NCBI GenBank assembly: GCA_030706685.1
Contig: JAUZOA010000008.1
Location: forward strand, 1-64,000
Reading direction: 5' to 3'
DNA: 64,000 bases
Source: Bacteroidota bacterium
GTDB lineage: Bacteria; Bacteroidota; Bacteroidia; Chitinophagales; Chitinophagaceae
Part shown: in pieces, positions 34,738 to 42,657 of the stretch
Numbering within the stretch: position 1 is the stretch's first letter
Layout of the letters: every line of letters starts with the position of its first letter
Translations under genes and position numbers: made by a program
Notes under the pieces: model-generated
Told to the model about the DNA's origin: nothing
Databases searched by the model: none
What the model saw: only the letters and a program-made list of their open reading frames with translations

Positions 34738-35814
34738 ATGGACAATTTATTTAGCCAGAAGGTGATCAATGCGAACAACGTGTTTGTTGATTCCTTCCTG
34801 GATGCGAAAATACTTTACCTGTATAGCTTCAACCTGCTGCCAAGTATAAATTATATCGGTCAGATTGATGGTGAGAAAGCGTTTGTTTCCATCAGGGAAA
34901 AGTTCGCAGGCCACATAAAGAATATACACCGGACGAGGTGGTATAAGAAGAAGAAAAAGCGGTTTGAGTTTGATAAAACGATCATTATAATGGATAACAA
35001 TTGCGTGCTGGAACTGGATAATGATTATTGTGAGATACTGCACGACGGCAAGCAACCGGATTTTGTAGAAGCTGTTTCGGCTATTGCCATCCAGTTTAAG
35101 GAAAGGCAAAGAAGGCAACCGCTCGAAATCAATCTCATCGTACAAACGAGAAACAGGCTTGACCTGAAAGCTATGGAGATCAAACGTACCAAACTTGACC
35201 TGGATCTTTTTTATGAGGATGATTTTAAAACGACTGATGAAACTATACGGGAAAGATTGGGCCGGAAAAATGATAAAGGCATTGTGTTATTGCATGGCTT
35301 GCCGGGAACGGGAAAGACAACTTACCTGCGCTACCTGGTTGGGAAAATCAAAAAGCGGGTATTGTTCTTATCTCCATCCGTCGCCGGTAACCTGATGAAT
35401 CCTGAGTTCATTGAATTGCTGATTGATAACCCGAATACGGTTTTGATCATTGAGGACGCGGAGAACATCATCATGGACAGGAAATATAACTCGGATTCAG
35501 CTGTATCCAACCTGTTGAACATCTCGGATGGGTTGCTGGCAGACTTCCTGAATGTGCAACTGATCTGTACATTCAACAGTTCCCTGGCAATGATAGACGG
35601 TGCTCTTATGAGAAAAGGAAGATTGATCGCTAAATATGAATTCGGGAAACTTGGAATCACTAAAGCAAAAAAGTTATCCGAACATTTCGGGTTTGATACT
35701 GTGATAGACAAGCCCATGACGATAGCCGAAATCGCGAACCCTCATGAAAAGGCGCATAACATGGAGAGAACTGAAGTAGTTGGTTTCAGGAGAAAAGAAG
35801 TGTTGATGAATTAA
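34738..35814 (+). CDS. AAA ATPase, BCS1-like
   Basis: A 358-residue protein. Residues 1-170 are unrecognised and basic in the middle (RWYKKKKKRFEF). The ATPase core follows: Walker A HGLPGTGKTTYLRYL near residue 188, Walker B VLIIEDAENII near 237, sensor 1 ICTFNSS near 280, and MRKGRLIAKYEF, the arginine-containing segment seen in BCS1-type AAA proteins. It probably remodels a protein or RNP. It sits between the YkuK-type gene and the second tRNA-like cluster, ahead of slipin and rtcB. Confidence 0.82.
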   Translation: MDNLFSQKVINANNVFVDSFLDAKILYLYSFNLLPSINYIGQIDGEKAFVSIREKFAGHIKNIHRTRWYKKKKKRFEFDKTIIIMDNNCVLELDNDYCEILHDGKQPDFVEAVSAIAIQFKERQRRQPLEINLIVQTRNRLDLKAMEIKRTKLDLDLFYEDDFKTTDETIRERLGRKNDKGIVLLHGLPGTGKTTYLRYLVGKIKKRVLFLSPSVAGNLMNPEFIELLIDNPNTVLIIEDAENIIMDRKYNSDSAVSNLLNISDGLLADFLNVQLICTFNSSLAMIDGALMRKGRLIAKYEFGKLGITKAKKLSEHFGFDTVIDKPMTIAEIANPHEKAHNMERTEVVGFRRKEVLMN

Positions 35815-35845
35815 AGTTTGTAAGAGGTGAAGCCGCTTTAGACGG

Positions 35846-36022
35846 CAGGACCGGTAAAGAGCTTGCTTAACGGCAAGACTGATATACACTGGCAAAGCAA
35901 ACCAGGTCGGTGTTTCAAAGAAGCACTACAGTACAGGTGCGGTAGCTGCCTGTATGCTGTTGTTCTGGCAGGATATGTCAGCCATCACGCTGGAGTCGGG
36001 GGTTCGATTCCCCCTCGGATCA
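35846..36022 (+). tRNA. tRNA-like halves separated by an intervening stretch
   Basis: A 3' half with T arm GGGGG-TTCGATT-CCCCC (35998-36014), acceptor strand TCGGATC and an arm TCAGC-CATCAC-GCTGG resembles a tRNA-Asp 3' half with an altered loop. No 5' half is adjacent. GGACCGG at 35846 followed by a hairpin CTTGC-TTAACG-GCAAG could be its 5' half (six of seven acceptor pairs), which would leave roughly 90 bases between the halves. This pairing is speculative; the 3' half itself is clear. Confidence 0.3.
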
Positions 36023-36026
36023 CAGG

Positions 36027-36089
36027 GTCCGGTAGTTCAGTGGCAGAGCACAGCCCAGGTCGCAGGTTCGAATCCTGCTTCATCGGATG
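36027..36089 (+). tRNA. tRNA-like lacking an anticodon arm
   Basis: Acceptor GTCCGG/TCGGAT, D region TAGTTCAGTGGCAGAGCA and a perfect T arm GCAGG-TTCGAAT-CCTGC. Between the D stem and T stem there are only about 12 bases (ACAGCCCAGGTC) where a tRNA needs about 23, so the anticodon arm is missing. Confidence 0.55.
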
Positions 36090-36090
36090 C

Positions 36091-36176
36091 GATGAATAGT
36101 TCAGTTGGTTAGAACACTACACGTGGGATGTAGAGAAAAAGAAGTACACCACTTCTTTAAAAATGGTGAATCATTA
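36091..36176 (+). tRNA. tRNA-like (TGG by position, Pro) with foreign T-arm hairpin
   Basis: Acceptor GATGAAT/AATCATT (6 of 7 pairs), normal D region AGTTCAGTTGGTTAGAACA, anticodon stem CTACA/TGTAG with loop CGTGGGA, where base 33 is G and not the usual U. The T arm is replaced by a perfect hairpin AAAGAAGT-ACACC-ACTTCTTT (36138-36158) with no TTCRANY loop. Confidence 0.45.
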
Positions 36177-36178
36177 AA

Positions 36179-36255
36179 GCCGGAGTTGCTTACCGGCAGA
36201 CCTCTCACAAGGTTCTGATAAAATGATAATTCGTTTATCAGTCGGAGTCTTCGGA
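36179..36255 (+). tRNA. Weak tRNA-like sequence (CAC, Val)
   Basis: Acceptor CCGGAG/CTTCGG with a G-U pair, loop CTCACAA on stem GACCT/GGTTC (one mismatch) and a T arm TGATA-ATTCGTT-TATCA. Eight extra bases separate the T arm from the acceptor. A palindromic repeat follows directly. Confidence 0.25.
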
Positions 36256-36292
36256 AGCCTCCCCCAACCGGGGGAGGTTTAGAGGGGGCTGC
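36256..36292. repeat. Palindromic repeat after the tRNA-like cluster
   Basis: The core CCTCCCCCAACCGGGGGAGG followed by TTTAGAGGGGGCTG closely matches the repeat inside icmF at 10063-10098. Confidence 0.75.
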
Positions 36293-36423
36293 AATTCAGT
36301 AAGCACCTGCAGGCAGGTAAACAATGGTGCAGCCTGCATCACTTTTCTTCATGGGCTATTGAAAACATTTTGATAGCTGAATGCGGTGAACTGATGCAAA
36401 AAACATTATTGCAACCCGCTTCC

Positions 36424-36450
36424 GTGAATACCGGGTGGTAAGCAACAACG
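36424..36450 (+). repeat. 5' fragment of the tRNA-Gln gene
   Basis: GAATACCGGGTGGT at 36426 equals the start of the tRNA-Gln region at 33001 and is followed by AAGCAACAACG, similar to its D-arm end. The rest of the tRNA is missing, leaving a 5' remnant just before the slipin gene. Confidence 0.5.
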
Positions 36451-36536
36451 GCTTTATTAGAAAAGTATTTAATAACAGGCTCTTCGAAAGCCTTTTCCGC
36501 TGGAGAGGGTTAGGGTGTGGCCTAAAACGTAAAAAG

Positions 36537-37652
36537 ATGAAAAGAGTAAAAGTAAATGCCTACCAGGTGGGCTTGGTATTTAAGAATGGAGTGTACCAGC
36601 GTATGTTAACAGCCGGCAGCTACTGGTTTTGGGGCAATGAGGTGGTACAGTTGTATGATATTACAAAACCGTTCTACGCGTCGGTTGAATTGAATTTCCT
36701 GTTGCAGGATAAAGCCCTGGCCGATATACTGCATGTGGTGGAAGTAAAGGACAACGAAATTGTACTGCAATACGAGAATGATCTGCTGAAGCAGGTATTG
36801 ACCACTGGCCGGTATGCTTACTGGAAAAGCGTAGTACGGTATGAATTCGTTCGTGCTGATACCAGTAAAATAAATATCGGGGAAAATATAGAGGCGGCTG
36901 TATTGCAAAACAGGCTGGTGGCGTCTTATGTACGCAGTTATACTGTGGAAAGTTTTGAAAAAGGCTTGCTGTTCGTAGATGGTAAATATGTGCAGCCGCT
37001 GGAAAGCGGTGTTTATTACTGGTGGAAGAACAGTACTGTTATCCATGTTGGTAAAGTAGATACACGCCAACAGCAACTTGAAGTGAATGGCCAGGAGATA
37101 CTGACTAAAGACAGAGCCGCTTTACGCATCAATGCAAGAGCGCAGTACAAGGTAGCGGATATTGAAAAGGCTTTGCTGGACAACAAAGAGTATGACAAGC
37201 AATTGTATGTAGTTTTTCAACTGGCCTTACGTGAGTATATTGCTGGTTTCAGTTTTGATGAATTGCTGGAGAAGAAAGAAAGCATTGCGCCATTCATTTT
37301 GCAGAGCGTAAAACAAAACGCCGAAGCATTGGGTGTGGAAGTGAAGGATTTCGGTATCCGGGATATCATCCTGCCGGGCGATGTGAAGGAAATCATGAAC
37401 CAGGTACTGATCGCGGAGAAAAAAGCGCAGGCAAACATTATCATGCGTCGTGAAGAAACCGCCAGTACCCGCAGTTTGCTGAACACAGCGAAGCTGATGG
37501 AAGAAAATGCGATGCTATGGAAGCTGAAGGAAATGGAATATGTGGAAAAGATCGCGGACAAGATAAGTAGTATCAGTGTCAGTGGTAATGGTACGCTGAT
37601 CGAGCAGTTGAAGCAGATCCTTGTATCACCCCCAACCCCCAAAGGGGAGTAA
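36537..37652 (+). CDS. Slipin / SPFH (band 7) family protein
   Basis: About 371 residues. I start at ATG 36537 (MKRVKVNAYQVGLVFKNGVY); upstream in-frame codons from 36435 are coded by a tRNA fragment and a dispersed repeat. Typical slipins begin with a transmembrane helix, which is absent here, so it may be soluble or peripheral. The SPFH core lies at about 165-320, with ILTKDRAALRINARAQYKV and VKDFGIRDIILPGDVKEIMNQVLIAEK; a helical tail follows. The last residues (SPPTPKGE) are coded by a palindromic repeat (37624-37652). Slipin next to RtcB is a recurring association in bacterial RNA-repair loci. Confidence 0.82.
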   Translation: MKRVKVNAYQVGLVFKNGVYQRMLTAGSYWFWGNEVVQLYDITKPFYASVELNFLLQDKALADILHVVEVKDNEIVLQYENDLLKQVLTTGRYAYWKSVVRYEFVRADTSKINIGENIEAAVLQNRLVASYVRSYTVESFEKGLLFVDGKYVQPLESGVYYWWKNSTVIHVGKVDTRQQQLEVNGQEILTKDRAALRINARAQYKVADIEKALLDNKEYDKQLYVVFQLALREYIAGFSFDELLEKKESIAPFILQSVKQNAEALGVEVKDFGIRDIILPGDVKEIMNQVLIAEKKAQANIIMRREETASTRSLLNTAKLMEENAMLWKLKEMEYVEKIADKISSISVSGNGTLIEQLKQILVSPPTPKGE

Positions 37653-37803
37653 TTGAACATCCGGTATCATTCTGGTGCCGGATGTTTTCTATTAGAGTCC
37701 GGCTGCAGTGCTGCAATCGGGTTTCGTTGTGTCGCACACTTCAGGGTTCGGTAACTTTACTGAGCAATTTGATCAAGAGCAAATTGATGAAATATTATAG
37801 ATT

Positions 37804-39288
37804 ATGAAGTTAAAGCTACAAGGAAAAGAATTGCGTGCCATTGGTTACCCCGAAGGCCCGGTGATCAGTATTGCCATGAATATAATGGAAAAAAATTACA
37901 AGCATGCGGGTAAGCAAGAAGCAATGGAAATTCTAAAAAAAGTACTCGTATCGCCGGCAGAATATAAGGGCGATGCTGTACTAGGGTTGATAGCCGAAAA
38001 GCTTTTACCCCAAAAAGAGTCTTTGGAAGCCCTTTCCTTCGGAGAAGGTTTGGGTGAGGTCTCTCTAAACCAAAACGGTATTCAGTTCAATGTCTTCGGC
38101 AGCGAACATATTGAGCAAGGCGCCATGCACCAGATGTATGTAGCTGCCAAATTACCTATAGCCGTAGCAGGCGCCCTGATGCCGGATGCACATTCCGGCT
38201 ATGGCTTGCCGATAGGAGGGGTACTGGCAACAGAGAATGCCGTTATTCCTTATGGAGTAGGCGTGGATATTGGATGCAGGATGTGCATGAGCATTTTTGA
38301 TATTGATCCGAAAGAATTGGTACAAAAGGAAAATTACTTCACCCTTGAATTGAACGAAGCGACATTGTTTGGAAGCGGGGCTCAATTTCAGCAGGCAAGC
38401 AATCATGAAGTGATGGAGAACGAAGCATTTACTCTTTTGCCTTTACTAAAAGGACTGCAGGGAAGGGCGTGGAAACAATTGGGCTCATCCGGGTCAGGGA
38501 ATCATTTTGCAGAGTTTGGTATTGTTGAGATCACGACGAAAGATGAAGTGATGGGTGTCGGGCCGGGAACTTACCTGGGATTCTTATCTCATTCCGGGTC
38601 GAGGGCACTCGGCGCAAATATTGCGAATCATTATACTAAGATCGCCAAACAAAAAAGACGATTGCCCGGCGAAGCTGCCAACCTCGCCTGGCTTACATTG
38701 GATGAACAGGAAGGCATTGAATACTGGATGGCCATGAACCTTGCTGGTGACTATGCTTCTGCCTGCCATCATATCATCCATGCAAAGATTGCCAGGCAAT
38801 TAGGTCGTCAACCTATGACCATGGTAGAGAACCATCACAATTTTGCCTGGAAAGAAACCCTGAGCCTTGGCGAAGGAGCCGGAAGAAATGTGATCGTTCA
38901 CCGGAAAGGAGCGACGCCCGCAGGTAAAGATGTGCTGGGTATTATTCCGGGGTCCATGACGGCTGCTGGCTTTATTGTGAAAGGGAAGGGAGAGAACGCA
39001 TCTTTCAATTCCGCATCACATGGCGCCGGAAGAAAGATGAGTCGTACGGCCGCATTAAAATCTATTACCCAAAACGCTTTGAAGGAAGAACTGAAAAAAC
39101 ATAATGTGAAATTGATTGGTGGCGGCTTAGATGAAGCGCCGTTTGCTTACAAGGATATTGAAGCAGTCATGCAGTCGCAGAAAGCGCTGGTGGATATAGT
39201 GGGAAGATTCTTGCCCCGGATCGTGAAGATGGATGGAACTACACCAAAACAATGGAGAAATGGAAAAGAAGAGGTGACGGGTGAATAA
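37804..39288 (+). CDS. rtcB: RtcB family RNA ligase
   Basis: RtcB joins 2',3'-cyclic phosphate or 3'-phosphate RNA ends to 5'-OH ends with GTP and Mn2+, for example to repair cleaved tRNAs. The 494-residue protein keeps the metal-binding Cys in YGVGVDIGCRM (about residue 159), GSGNHFAEFG, FLSHSGSRALG, MVENHHNFAW, and the nucleotidylated His in ASHGAGRKMSR (about residue 406). All active-site residues I can check are present, so it is probably active. Residues of about 75-88 (ALSFGEGLGEV) are coded by a dispersed palindrome inserted in frame. It is the last protein gene of the tRNA-like island. Confidence 0.93.
   Translation: MKLKLQGKELRAIGYPEGPVISIAMNIMEKNYKHAGKQEAMEILKKVLVSPAEYKGDAVLGLIAEKLLPQKESLEALSFGEGLGEVSLNQNGIQFNVFGSEHIEQGAMHQMYVAAKLPIAVAGALMPDAHSGYGLPIGGVLATENAVIPYGVGVDIGCRMCMSIFDIDPKELVQKENYFTLELNEATLFGSGAQFQQASNHEVMENEAFTLLPLLKGLQGRAWKQLGSSGSGNHFAEFGIVEITTKDEVMGVGPGTYLGFLSHSGSRALGANIANHYTKIAKQKRRLPGEAANLAWLTLDEQEGIEYWMAMNLAGDYASACHHIIHAKIARQLGRQPMTMVENHHNFAWKETLSLGEGAGRNVIVHRKGATPAGKDVLGIIPGSMTAAGFIVKGKGENASFNSASHGAGRKMSRTAALKSITQNALKEELKKHNVKLIGGGLDEAPFAYKDIEAVMQSQKALVDIVGRFLPRIVKMDGTTPKQWRNGKEEVTGE
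38022..38058. repeat. Palindromic repeat read in frame inside rtcB
   Basis: CCCTTTCCTTCGGAGAAGG plus TTTGGGTGAGG matches the family seen in the MurU-like gene (2427) and upstream of slipin (36488-36517). It keeps the rtcB frame open. Confidence 0.7.
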
Positions 39289-39291
39289 ATG

Positions 39292-39321
39292 TTATGCAAC
39301 AGGAATAAGGTTCTTGCATAA
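39292..39321. repeat. Inverted repeat after rtcB
   Basis: TTATGCAA and TTGCATAA are perfect 8-bp arms around 14 bases just after the stop. No U-tract follows. It may be a transcript-end structure of the island. Confidence 0.5.
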
Positions 39322-39576
39322 TAAACATAATAAAATTGCTTATCTAAATTAATGTGCTTCAATTCAGAACCCATTTAGGTTTGAGGTAAGCTACAAATGA
39401 GCACACCGTACCTGGCTGCGTCATGCAGGCAAGGGGCAGGAACAGAAAAATGCATGTATTTGCGTTAATCTATGTTTTCCTATCTCAAGCCTTTCTTTCA
39501 CTCTTGACATTTTAGCCGGACAGGTATTGGCAATACCGAATCATGTCCGAAATAAAATATCCCAATGAAAGCTTAT

Positions 39577-39819
39577 TCAGGGCTCTTTCTGATCGCCCCA
39601 TTCATCTGCCGCGCAATCCAACAATTCAAAAAAATCAGACAATTCCCATATACAGATATGGAAATCCAAAGGGAAGCCCTGCATTTGCTGGGCGATCATA
39701 TAATCCATCAGCAAGCCGCGAAGATGACGGCTGAACCCGGATGGGGGATGCTGAATAAGAAAATCACGGAATTTCTCGGAAAGATTCCTGCTTAGTTTTT
39801 GGGGTTGATCGTTTGACAT
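39577..39819 (-). CDS. Small hypothetical helical protein
   Basis: About 80 residues from MSNDQPQKLSRNLSEKFRDF to the stop; an upstream ATG at 39849 is possible. The part LRGLLMDYMIAQQMQGFPLD with SDFFELLDCAADEW looks like two packed amphipathic helices and resembles small accessory proteins I have seen in this phylum, which is why I prefer it over the overlapping plus-strand ORFs. Function unknown. Confidence 0.5.
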   Translation of the reverse strand: MSNDQPQKLSRNLSEKFRDFLIQHPPSGFSRHLRGLLMDYMIAQQMQGFPLDFHICIWELSDFFELLDCAADEWGDQKEP

Positions 39820-40048
39820 ACACCTGCCGGATAAAAAATGACCGGACAATTCCTACGCTTCAAATTCACTGTCAAATCTGCCTTAAAAAAATTAAAGGTC
39901 CGAATACTATACGAAGACAGATCAAGGTTGAAAACATTGCTGTTTTCATAATTAATTACTTATTTCGTAAGAACAATTACAAGCCACAACTTAAACTATT
40001 TTCTATTAATTTTAGACTTTTATAGTATTATTTTTTCCACATTTTATT

Positions 40049-40453
40049 ATGCGAATCATAGACAGGCTGGCACAATATCTTGAGTACAAGAAAATAACGG
40101 CATATTCGTTTGAAAGAACTTGCCGGGTAGCGAATGGTTATTTAAAAAAACAGCAGAAAGGAAAGGGAAGTATCGGCTCGGATATACTCGAAAGAATTCA
40201 CAAGAATTATTTTGATCTCAATATGCTTTGGCTGATAACCGGTGAAGGTGATATGCTTGAAGCTGAGGAAGACAGCAAAACAGCCAGGAGGCAGATGTTG
40301 CAGGAAGAAAAAGAATACTATGGCAAGGATGAAATGATAAAATTTTTGCAGGAACGCGTCGCCTTGCTGGAGTCATCCCTGGCAGACAAGGAAAAAATCA
40401 TTGCTCTGCTGGAAGCACAAACGGGAAAAATAAGGAAGAAGAATAGTCAATAG
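40049..40453 (+). CDS. Small HTH-like regulator with C-terminal coiled coil
   Basis: A 134-residue protein. Residues 1-65 (IIDRLAQYLEYKKITAYSFE ... LNMLWLITGEGDML) fit the XRE/phage-repressor-type helix-turn-helix pattern, ending in the frequent WLLTGEG-like motif. Residues 75-130 are a coiled coil rich in Glu and Leu (FLQERVALLESSLADKEKII). Such proteins are common in accessory regions of Bacteroidota. Its targets are unknown. It converges on the acyltransferase gene with a long inverted repeat between them. Confidence 0.7.
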   Translation: MRIIDRLAQYLEYKKITAYSFERTCRVANGYLKKQQKGKGSIGSDILERIHKNYFDLNMLWLITGEGDMLEAEEDSKTARRQMLQEEKEYYGKDEMIKFLQERVALLESSLADKEKIIALLEAQTGKIRKKNSQ

Positions 40454-40454
40454 C

Positions 40455-40505
40455 CAGTAGTGAGTAAAGGCTTCATTCAGAAAGAAGTCGCGGCACTCAC
40501 TACTG
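40455..40505. repeat. Inverted repeat between convergent genes
   Basis: CAGTAGTGAGT (40455-40465) and ACTCACTACTG (40495-40505) are perfect 11-bp arms around 29 bases, built like the larger repeat at 41-134. Probably a shared transcript-end hairpin. Confidence 0.7.
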
Positions 40506-40517
40506 ACCACTTACCTC

Positions 40518-41699
40518 TCACACTTTCACATAGATCTTCTTCTTATCCATCCAGTAGCAGATTGCCCACATGAAAATGATGAAGCAAATCGCAAAAACCA
40601 GGGAACCGATCCTTGGATCACCTGGAATCTTAGCGCAGACATATTTATAGAAACCATGCCATAGATCTGTATAAACCGGTTTACCCGCCTTGTCAGTTCC
40701 ATCAGGGATACGGAAAAGCCATATGATCTTGGGCAGAAAAGCGCTTAATGCAAAAACGAACAAGGCATTTTTACCAAATACATCAAAGAATTTACTGAAC
40801 CACCCCTTTACATTTTTAAATTCAATCAGGTAGATCATGGTAGCGATAGTAATAGTAGCAAGCCCTGTAGTATACACTGTGTAAGAGCTTGTCCATATCT
40901 TTTTATTAATGGGAAACACCATGTCCCAGCAAAAACCGGTTACAAGCATGGCTACACCTGCAACAAACAATCCGGCTATCATTTCAAAATTCTTTCCCTT
41001 CTTTTGTATGTAATCCCCCACCAGGTAGCCGAAAATGACTTGTACGATAGCTGACATCGTACTCATAATACCCTCGGGATCGAATGGAATACCTTCGCCA
41101 TGGTACATATGTGCTTCGTGCAAGATCGCTTTATCCACCCTGTTTCCAAAAAAACCGGTCATGCTGTAAGGATCGGCTTTATCACCCAGAAGAAAGCAAA
41201 GCGCCCAGTACAGCAGCAGCAGGAGGAGACCGACATAAAAAGCTACTCTTGGTTTCAGGTAATAAATAATCACTGAAGCAAAAAAATAACAGATAGCGAT
41301 CCGTGCCAATACGCCTAAAATGCGGACTCCCTGGGGATTACCCTGCGCATCAATATAAAACCAGGGCTTAAATACTAAATGTCCCACATCATTCCATTTT
41401 ACAAATGGCCACCAGGTAAGGAATAAACCAATGAGATAAATAAGCAAAGTCCTTTTAATTACTTTTTTCCAGAATACGGCGTCCCCGCCCGCCTGCAGCC
41501 GGGGCATAACAAATGAAAGGGCATTGCCTACTGCGAACAGGAAAAAAGGAAAGACAAGATCGGTAGGAGTAAGGCCATGCCATTCCGCATGATCGAGAGG
41601 GGCATAAATATGCGACCAGGACCCCGGATTGTTTACCAGTATCATCAGGCAAACAGTAGCACCGCGAAATACGTCGAGTGAATAAAATCGTTGGTTCAA
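40518..41699 (-). CDS. HGSNAT-like (DUF1624/DUF5009) membrane acyltransferase
   Basis: A 393-residue polytopic membrane protein with about ten hydrophobic segments. The N-terminus RFYSLDVFRGATVCLMILVN and the following PGSWSHIYAPLDHAEWHGLTPTD with LVFPFFLFAVG match the heparan-alpha-glucosaminide N-acetyltransferase-like family, in which the His of the first loop is catalytic. It would transfer acetyl groups across the inner membrane to an amino sugar. Its position next to the polysaccharide locus hints at glycan modification, but it is on the opposite strand. Confidence 0.85.
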   Translation of the reverse strand: MNQRFYSLDVFRGATVCLMILVNNPGSWSHIYAPLDHAEWHGLTPTDLVFPFFLFAVGNALSFVMPRLQAGGDAVFWKKVIKRTLLIYLIGLFLTWWPFVKWNDVGHLVFKPWFYIDAQGNPQGVRILGVLARIAICYFFASVIIYYLKPRVAFYVGLLLLLLYWALCFLLGDKADPYSMTGFFGNRVDKAILHEAHMYHGEGIPFDPEGIMSTMSAIVQVIFGYLVGDYIQKKGKNFEMIAGLFVAGVAMLVTGFCWDMVFPINKKIWTSSYTVYTTGLATITIATMIYLIEFKNVKGWFSKFFDVFGKNALFVFALSAFLPKIIWLFRIPDGTDKAGKPVYTDLWHGFYKYVCAKIPGDPRIGSLVFAICFIIFMWAICYWMDKKKIYVKV

Positions 41700-41880
41700 G
41701 CAGTCGTATTTTAATAACTAAATGTAGTGAATTCATAGCGGGCTGCCAACCAATGCAGGAAGGAATTACAATATACGGAGTACCCCTGTCCAAAATCAGA
41801 ACGATATTTCTTTCTTGAGGCTGGCGTACCTCGTACATTGTAATTGATCTTGTTTAAAACAAATGATTTATTTTGGTACT

Positions 41881-42462
41881 ATGGAAGGCAAAGATTTTTT
41901 TGTTCATCCCAGTTCAGTAGTAGATAAAGGCGCTCAAATAGGAGCCGGTACTAAAATCTGGCATTTCTGTCACCTGGCGCCAACCTGTAAAGTAGGAGAG
42001 CGGTGTAATATTGGTCAGAACGTGTATATAGACAATAATGCAATCATCGGTAATGGCGTGAAGATCCAGAATAATGTATCGGTCTATAACGGGGTGATCA
42101 TTGAAGACGATGTTTTTCTTGGCCCTTCTATGGTTTTTACCAATGTGATCAATCCCCGTAGCTTTATTGAAAGAAAAGATGAGTTTAAAAAAACTACTAT
42201 CCGTAAAGGAGCTACTATTGGCGCCAACGCTACAATCCTTTGCGGGATTGAGGTTGGCGTATACGCTATGATCGGGGCCGGTGCGGTAGTAACAAAAAAT
42301 GTATTGGCTTATTCAGTAATGACCGGTAACCCTGCACGTCAAAACGGCTGGGTAAGCGAAGCCGGTATCAGGCTTAATTTCGATAGCGAAGGAATGGCTA
42401 AATGTCCTCAGACAAACAGGGTATACAAGTTAAAAAATGGAATGGTCGGCCCGGTACAATAG
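41881..42462 (+). CDS. Hexapeptide-repeat N-acetyltransferase, WbpD/WlbB-like
   Basis: About 193 residues forming a left-handed beta-helix. It begins MEGKDFFVHPSSVVDKGAQI, then KIWHFCHLAP, NIGQNVYIDNNAIIGNGVKI and VIIEDDVFLGPSMVFTNVIN, which match enzymes acetylating the 3-amino group of UDP-2-acetamido-3-amino sugars. I prefer ATG 41881 to the upstream ATG at 41863. It starts the plus-strand polysaccharide region. No dedicated aminotransferase or dehydrogenase for this sugar is seen in the window, so those may be elsewhere. Confidence 0.82.
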   Translation: MEGKDFFVHPSSVVDKGAQIGAGTKIWHFCHLAPTCKVGERCNIGQNVYIDNNAIIGNGVKIQNNVSVYNGVIIEDDVFLGPSMVFTNVINPRSFIERKDEFKKTTIRKGATIGANATILCGIEVGVYAMIGAGAVVTKNVLAYSVMTGNPARQNGWVSEAGIRLNFDSEGMAKCPQTNRVYKLKNGMVGPVQ

Positions 42463-42510
42463 TTATCTACTCGTGGGGACAATTCATTCAAAATCCGCCA
42501 ATTTTAGTTA

Positions 42511-42541
42511 CTTGTCAGTCCCATTCTTCCTCCTATATTTG
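42511..42541 (+). promoter_or_regulatory. Promoter of the polysaccharide operon
   Basis: CTTG at 42511-42514 and TATATTTG at 42534-42541 match the -33 and -7 boxes of Bacteroidota with a 19-bp gap. A leader of roughly 110 bases follows before the UpxY-type gene, the place where such antiterminators act. Confidence 0.65.
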
Positions 42542-42657
42542 CAACCGAAAAGAAACCAACAGAACGTTAGTTTCCTGGTTCTTTTCACGATTTAACCAGT
42601 CATCCTAAAAAAAACTCGTGTGACTGAGGTGGCGAAGCCTTCTAAAAAACCTGGTGT

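Noticed and set aside
39543-39795. Plus-strand ORFs of 63 and 76 codons after rtcB
   Set aside because: They overlap the minus-strand frame at 39577-39819, which has a more protein-like helical pattern. The evidence is limited either way.
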